Origin: an uncultured Ruminococcus sp.
GTDB taxonomy: Bacteria; Bacillota; Clostridia; Oscillospirales; Ruminococcaceae
Direction: 5' to 3'
Length of the DNA: 6,682 nucleotides
Assembly: GCA_937901485.1 (NCBI GenBank)
Contig: CALGTT010000010.1
Location: 1 to 6,682, forward strand
Positions 5,048-6,682 of this stretch are shown piece by piece. Every line of letters starts with the position of its first letter. Positions within the stretch are counted from its first letter, which is position 1. Below the pieces are notes generated by a model. It was not told the origin of the DNA, searched no databases, and saw only the letters and a list, made by a program, of their open reading frames with translations. Made by a program: the position numbers and the translations under genes.

Positions 5048-5055
5048 AAGGAGGG
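5048..5055 (+). promoter_or_regulatory. Ribosome binding site that fixes the second sigma start
   Basis: AAGGAGGG lies 6 bases before the ATG at 5062. It shows that in-frame starts further upstream, such as 4927 (inside the terminator) and 4975, are not used. Confidence 0.85.
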
Positions 5056-5061
5056 AAAACG

Positions 5062-5574
5062 ATGGCAAAGATTGATCTGGAAGCCGCCTATGCGGAGCAC
5101 GCAAGGGAAGTATACCATTTCCTGCTCCGGCTGTGCGGCGATGCACATCTGGCAGAGGATCTTTTGCAGGATACGTTTCTGAAAGCCATGGAAGCGAGCG
5201 AAAGCTTTGATTATCGCTGCAAACTGACCTCATGGCTTTGTCAGATTGCAAAGAATACATACTACGACCATCTGCGGAAAGTCAAACGCCGACCAACCTC
5301 CGAGCTCCCCGAAGACCTGCCGGATACGCAGGATCATCTCATGGACAGACTGGAGGATGCCGAAACTGCACGGGAGATCCGTCTTGCGGTGCATCGGCTG
5401 AACGAACCGTATAAGGAAGTATTTCTTCTGCGTGTCTATGCACAGCTGCCGTATCAGGAGATCGGCATGATGTTCGGCAAGTCCGAGGTCTGGGGGAGAG
5501 TTACTTTTATGAGAAGCAAGGATATGGTTCTGCGGTTGCTGGAAGAACCGCAGGACGGAAGAAAGGAATCGTGA
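5062..5574 (+). CDS. ECF-type RNA polymerase sigma factor (second module)
   Basis: A 170-residue ECF sigma factor. Region 2 spans about 6-75, with YHFLLRLCGDAHLAEDLLQDTFLKA (18-42) containing the core-binding AEDLLQDTF stretch, and KLTSWLCQIAKNTYYDHLRK (54-73), which corresponds to the -10 recognition region. A linker rich in Pro, Glu and Asp (78-100) leads to region 4 at about 104-158, whose helix-turn-helix ends KSEVWGRVTFMRSK (140-153), a form common in Bacillus-type ECF factors partnered by zf-HC2 anti-sigmas. Its AAC-CGTCTA promoter and the ZAS protein right behind it agree with this class. The stop codon overlaps a GTG of the anti-sigma frame (GTGA). The Trp in the recognition helix and the short C-terminal tail are not unusual. 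The signal it answers cannot be told from sequence; related systems respond to envelope stress. Confidence 0.95.
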   Translation: MAKIDLEAAYAEHAREVYHFLLRLCGDAHLAEDLLQDTFLKAMEASESFDYRCKLTSWLCQIAKNTYYDHLRKVKRRPTSELPEDLPDTQDHLMDRLEDAETAREIRLAVHRLNEPYKEVFLLRVYAQLPYQEIGMMFGKSEVWGRVTFMRSKDMVLRLLEEPQDGRKES

Positions 5575-5579
5575 TCCGT

Positions 5580-6623
5580 ATGAAATGTGAATTGATCAGA
5601 GATCTGCTGCCGCTGTATGCCGATGGGCTTTGCAGCGGGGAAACGAATGCACAGGTGGAAGCGCATCTGGAAGCCTGTGAGGAATGCAGACAGAAGCTTG
5701 CCCATTATCGGGCGAATGTCGGGGAAGAACAAAAGCTTGCGGCGGAAGATCCCTCCGCCATTCACCCGATGAAGAAAGTGAGAACGAAGCTGCGCCGCCG
5801 CAAATGGCTGTCCGTGACGCTGTGTGTGCTCCTGTGCATCGTTGCGGCAGGGCTTGGCGTGCTGACGATCGGGGAGATCAACGGCCATAAAGTCAGCTTT
5901 TCGACCTGCGGCAATATCATCCGCCTGAATTACATCACCCACCAGCTGACGGAGGGGAATACCGATGTACTGCTGGATGCGATGGCATTCCGGTGGGAAG
6001 ATGTTTATGCTGTCAAGGGTTTGACGGATATGGGTAATATGGATGAATACAGGGATGAACTCAAAAAGCAGATGGATACTGCCTATGCACATTATTTTAA
6101 GGGAAAAGATATTACTGTGAAATTTTCCCATGTGGATGGCGGAAATACAGTGGCGGATTCCAGCGGCAGTGCCATCGTTGCCTATTCCAGATGCTATGCC
6201 TATGACTTCTATGAGGACGATGAGTTTTTGCTGTCCATGTGGTTTTTCAACAGAGAAGGAAAATATTTCATACAGGAATATGGTGCGGATGATTCCCCGA
6301 TTGGCAATACCTACTCCTTTGCAGCAAACACACTCCCGATGGACAATGTGATCATGGAGATCGTCCGTTATGCGGTCAGAATGAGATACAACGAATTTGC
6401 CGCAACAGGTGAAATTCCCAGAAACGATGATGGTACTCCGAAAGGTACAGCCCTGCGGATGCTGTTCAAGCTTGCGGTGGGGCAGAATTTTCTTGCGCAT
6501 CTGTATGCAAGCACCATAGACTGTGATGAAGTTTTTATCAAAACCTTGTATGCAGATGCGCAGGATGAAGTGCGCGAGACCAACGGAAGTGTCAGCGTCA
6601 CCGATGCGTTCAGGAACGGGTAA
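5580..6623 (+). CDS. Zinc-type (ZAS/zf-HC2) membrane anti-sigma factor (second module)
   Basis: A 347-residue anti-sigma factor inferred to hold the sigma factor at 5062 inactive at the membrane. The N-terminus MKCELIRDLLPLYADGLCS is typical of clostridial zf-HC2 anti-sigmas, with Cys3 and the HxxxCxxC motif (His29, Cys33, Cys36) as expected zinc ligands. A basic stretch (RRRK, 72-75) precedes one membrane segment at about 76-97. The remaining ~250 residues should lie outside the cell; they contain many Tyr, Asp and Phe residues and form no domain I can name, but are likely the sensing part. The start is uncertain: GTG at 5571 overlaps the sigma stop, while ATG at 5580 gives the family's usual Met-x-Cys beginning, which is why I chose it. 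The far half is more A+T-rich than the first. The next gene begins 5 bp after the stop, so an operon continues. Confidence 0.88.
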   Translation: MKCELIRDLLPLYADGLCSGETNAQVEAHLEACEECRQKLAHYRANVGEEQKLAAEDPSAIHPMKKVRTKLRRRKWLSVTLCVLLCIVAAGLGVLTIGEINGHKVSFSTCGNIIRLNYITHQLTEGNTDVLLDAMAFRWEDVYAVKGLTDMGNMDEYRDELKKQMDTAYAHYFKGKDITVKFSHVDGGNTVADSSGSAIVAYSRCYAYDFYEDDEFLLSMWFFNREGKYFIQEYGADDSPIGNTYSFAANTLPMDNVIMEIVRYAVRMRYNEFAATGEIPRNDDGTPKGTALRMLFKLAVGQNFLAHLYASTIDCDEVFIKTLYADAQDEVRETNGSVSVTDAFRNG

Positions 6624-6628
6624 CACCG

Positions 6629-6682
6629 ATGGCAAAGCTGATATTCAAAGCGCCGTACTACAAGCCGAATGGTAAAGCAGGG
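6629..6682 (+). CDS. Start of a probable MobP3/MobL-type relaxase (cut by window end)
   Basis: Only 18 codons are visible, reading MAKLIFKAPYYKPNGKAG and open to the window edge. Firmicutes relaxases of the MobP3/MobL kind often begin with M-A-(K/R)-(L/I)-(I/V)-F-K-x-x-Y-x-K, then a short loop before an ATREG-containing stretch, which here would lie outside the window. Relaxases nick DNA at the transfer origin to start conjugation or mobilization. The ATG is 5 bp after the anti-sigma stop; the ribosome binding site is weak (ACGGG region, or AGGA too far away), suggesting translational coupling. The match rests on memory of family N-termini over a very short stretch, so it remains tentative. 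Confidence 0.5.
   Translation, partial: MAKLIFKAPYYKPNGKAG

Noticed and set aside
4927..5061. Longer second sigma factor starting at 4927
   Set aside because: That start lies inside the terminator and upstream of both promoters; AAGGAGGG and family length fit the ATG at 5062.
5454..6635. 393-codon open frame on the minus strand
   Set aside because: It lies fully antisense to the second anti-sigma and part of its sigma gene, shows no known motifs and a Cys/His/Ile-rich composition typical of a shadow frame, while the plus-strand proteins have clear family features.

Overview
The window looks like chromosomal DNA of a Gram-positive Clostridia member, most likely a Ruminococcus-like member of the Oscillospiraceae. 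The clues are strong AGGAGG-type ribosome binding sites, good sigma-A promoters, a long (479-residue) adenylosuccinate lyase resembling the animal enzyme, ECF sigma/anti-sigma pairs of clostridial style, and what appears to be the start of a Firmicutes-type relaxase. This placement is inferred from protein style alone; no marker gene is present.

Left part (1-3400): housekeeping genes. The window opens inside pnp (polynucleotide phosphorylase; the last ~410 residues carry the catalytic RNase PH-like domain, KH and S1), closed by an intrinsic terminator with a UNCG-type loop. Facing it on the minus strand is a two-gene operon: a YkgJ-like cysteine-cluster protein followed 18 bp later by purB. 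It is driven by a clear TTGCAT-17-TACAAT promoter. A perfect 11-bp-arm palindrome lies between the convergent pnp and purB ends.

Right part (3400-6682): regulatory and possibly mobile DNA. Two unrelated ECF sigma/anti-sigma pairs lie in tandem, each with overlapping sigma and anti-sigma reading frames. Each sigma gene has a distal sigma-A-type promoter and a proximal ECF-type promoter, as expected for autoregulation. The first pair (3718-4652) is preceded by a ~390-bp intergenic region holding an 83-bp imperfect direct repeat at an exact 129-bp period; each copy is a palindrome followed by a TGTCAGG-16-TGTAT promoter-like core. The second pair (5062-6623) has a TGTAAC-16-CGTCTA promoter, the class used by Bacillus SigX/SigV/SigM-type factors, and a zinc-binding (ZAS/zf-HC2) anti-sigma.

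Between the two pairs is a self-contained unit (about 4656-4950): a possible promoter, a leader that can fold into a hairpin plus an H-type pseudoknot ending two bases before a Shine-Dalgarno, a 40-residue Asn/Gln-rich repeat microprotein ending in Asn-Asn-Cys-Lys, and a strong intrinsic terminator. I do not recognise this unit; it is the best candidate here for something undescribed.

The last 54 bases begin a new gene 5 bp after the second anti-sigma. Its 18 visible residues resemble the N-terminus of MobP3/MobL-type relaxases, so the second sigma/anti-sigma pair may belong to a mobilizable or conjugative element continuing past the window.
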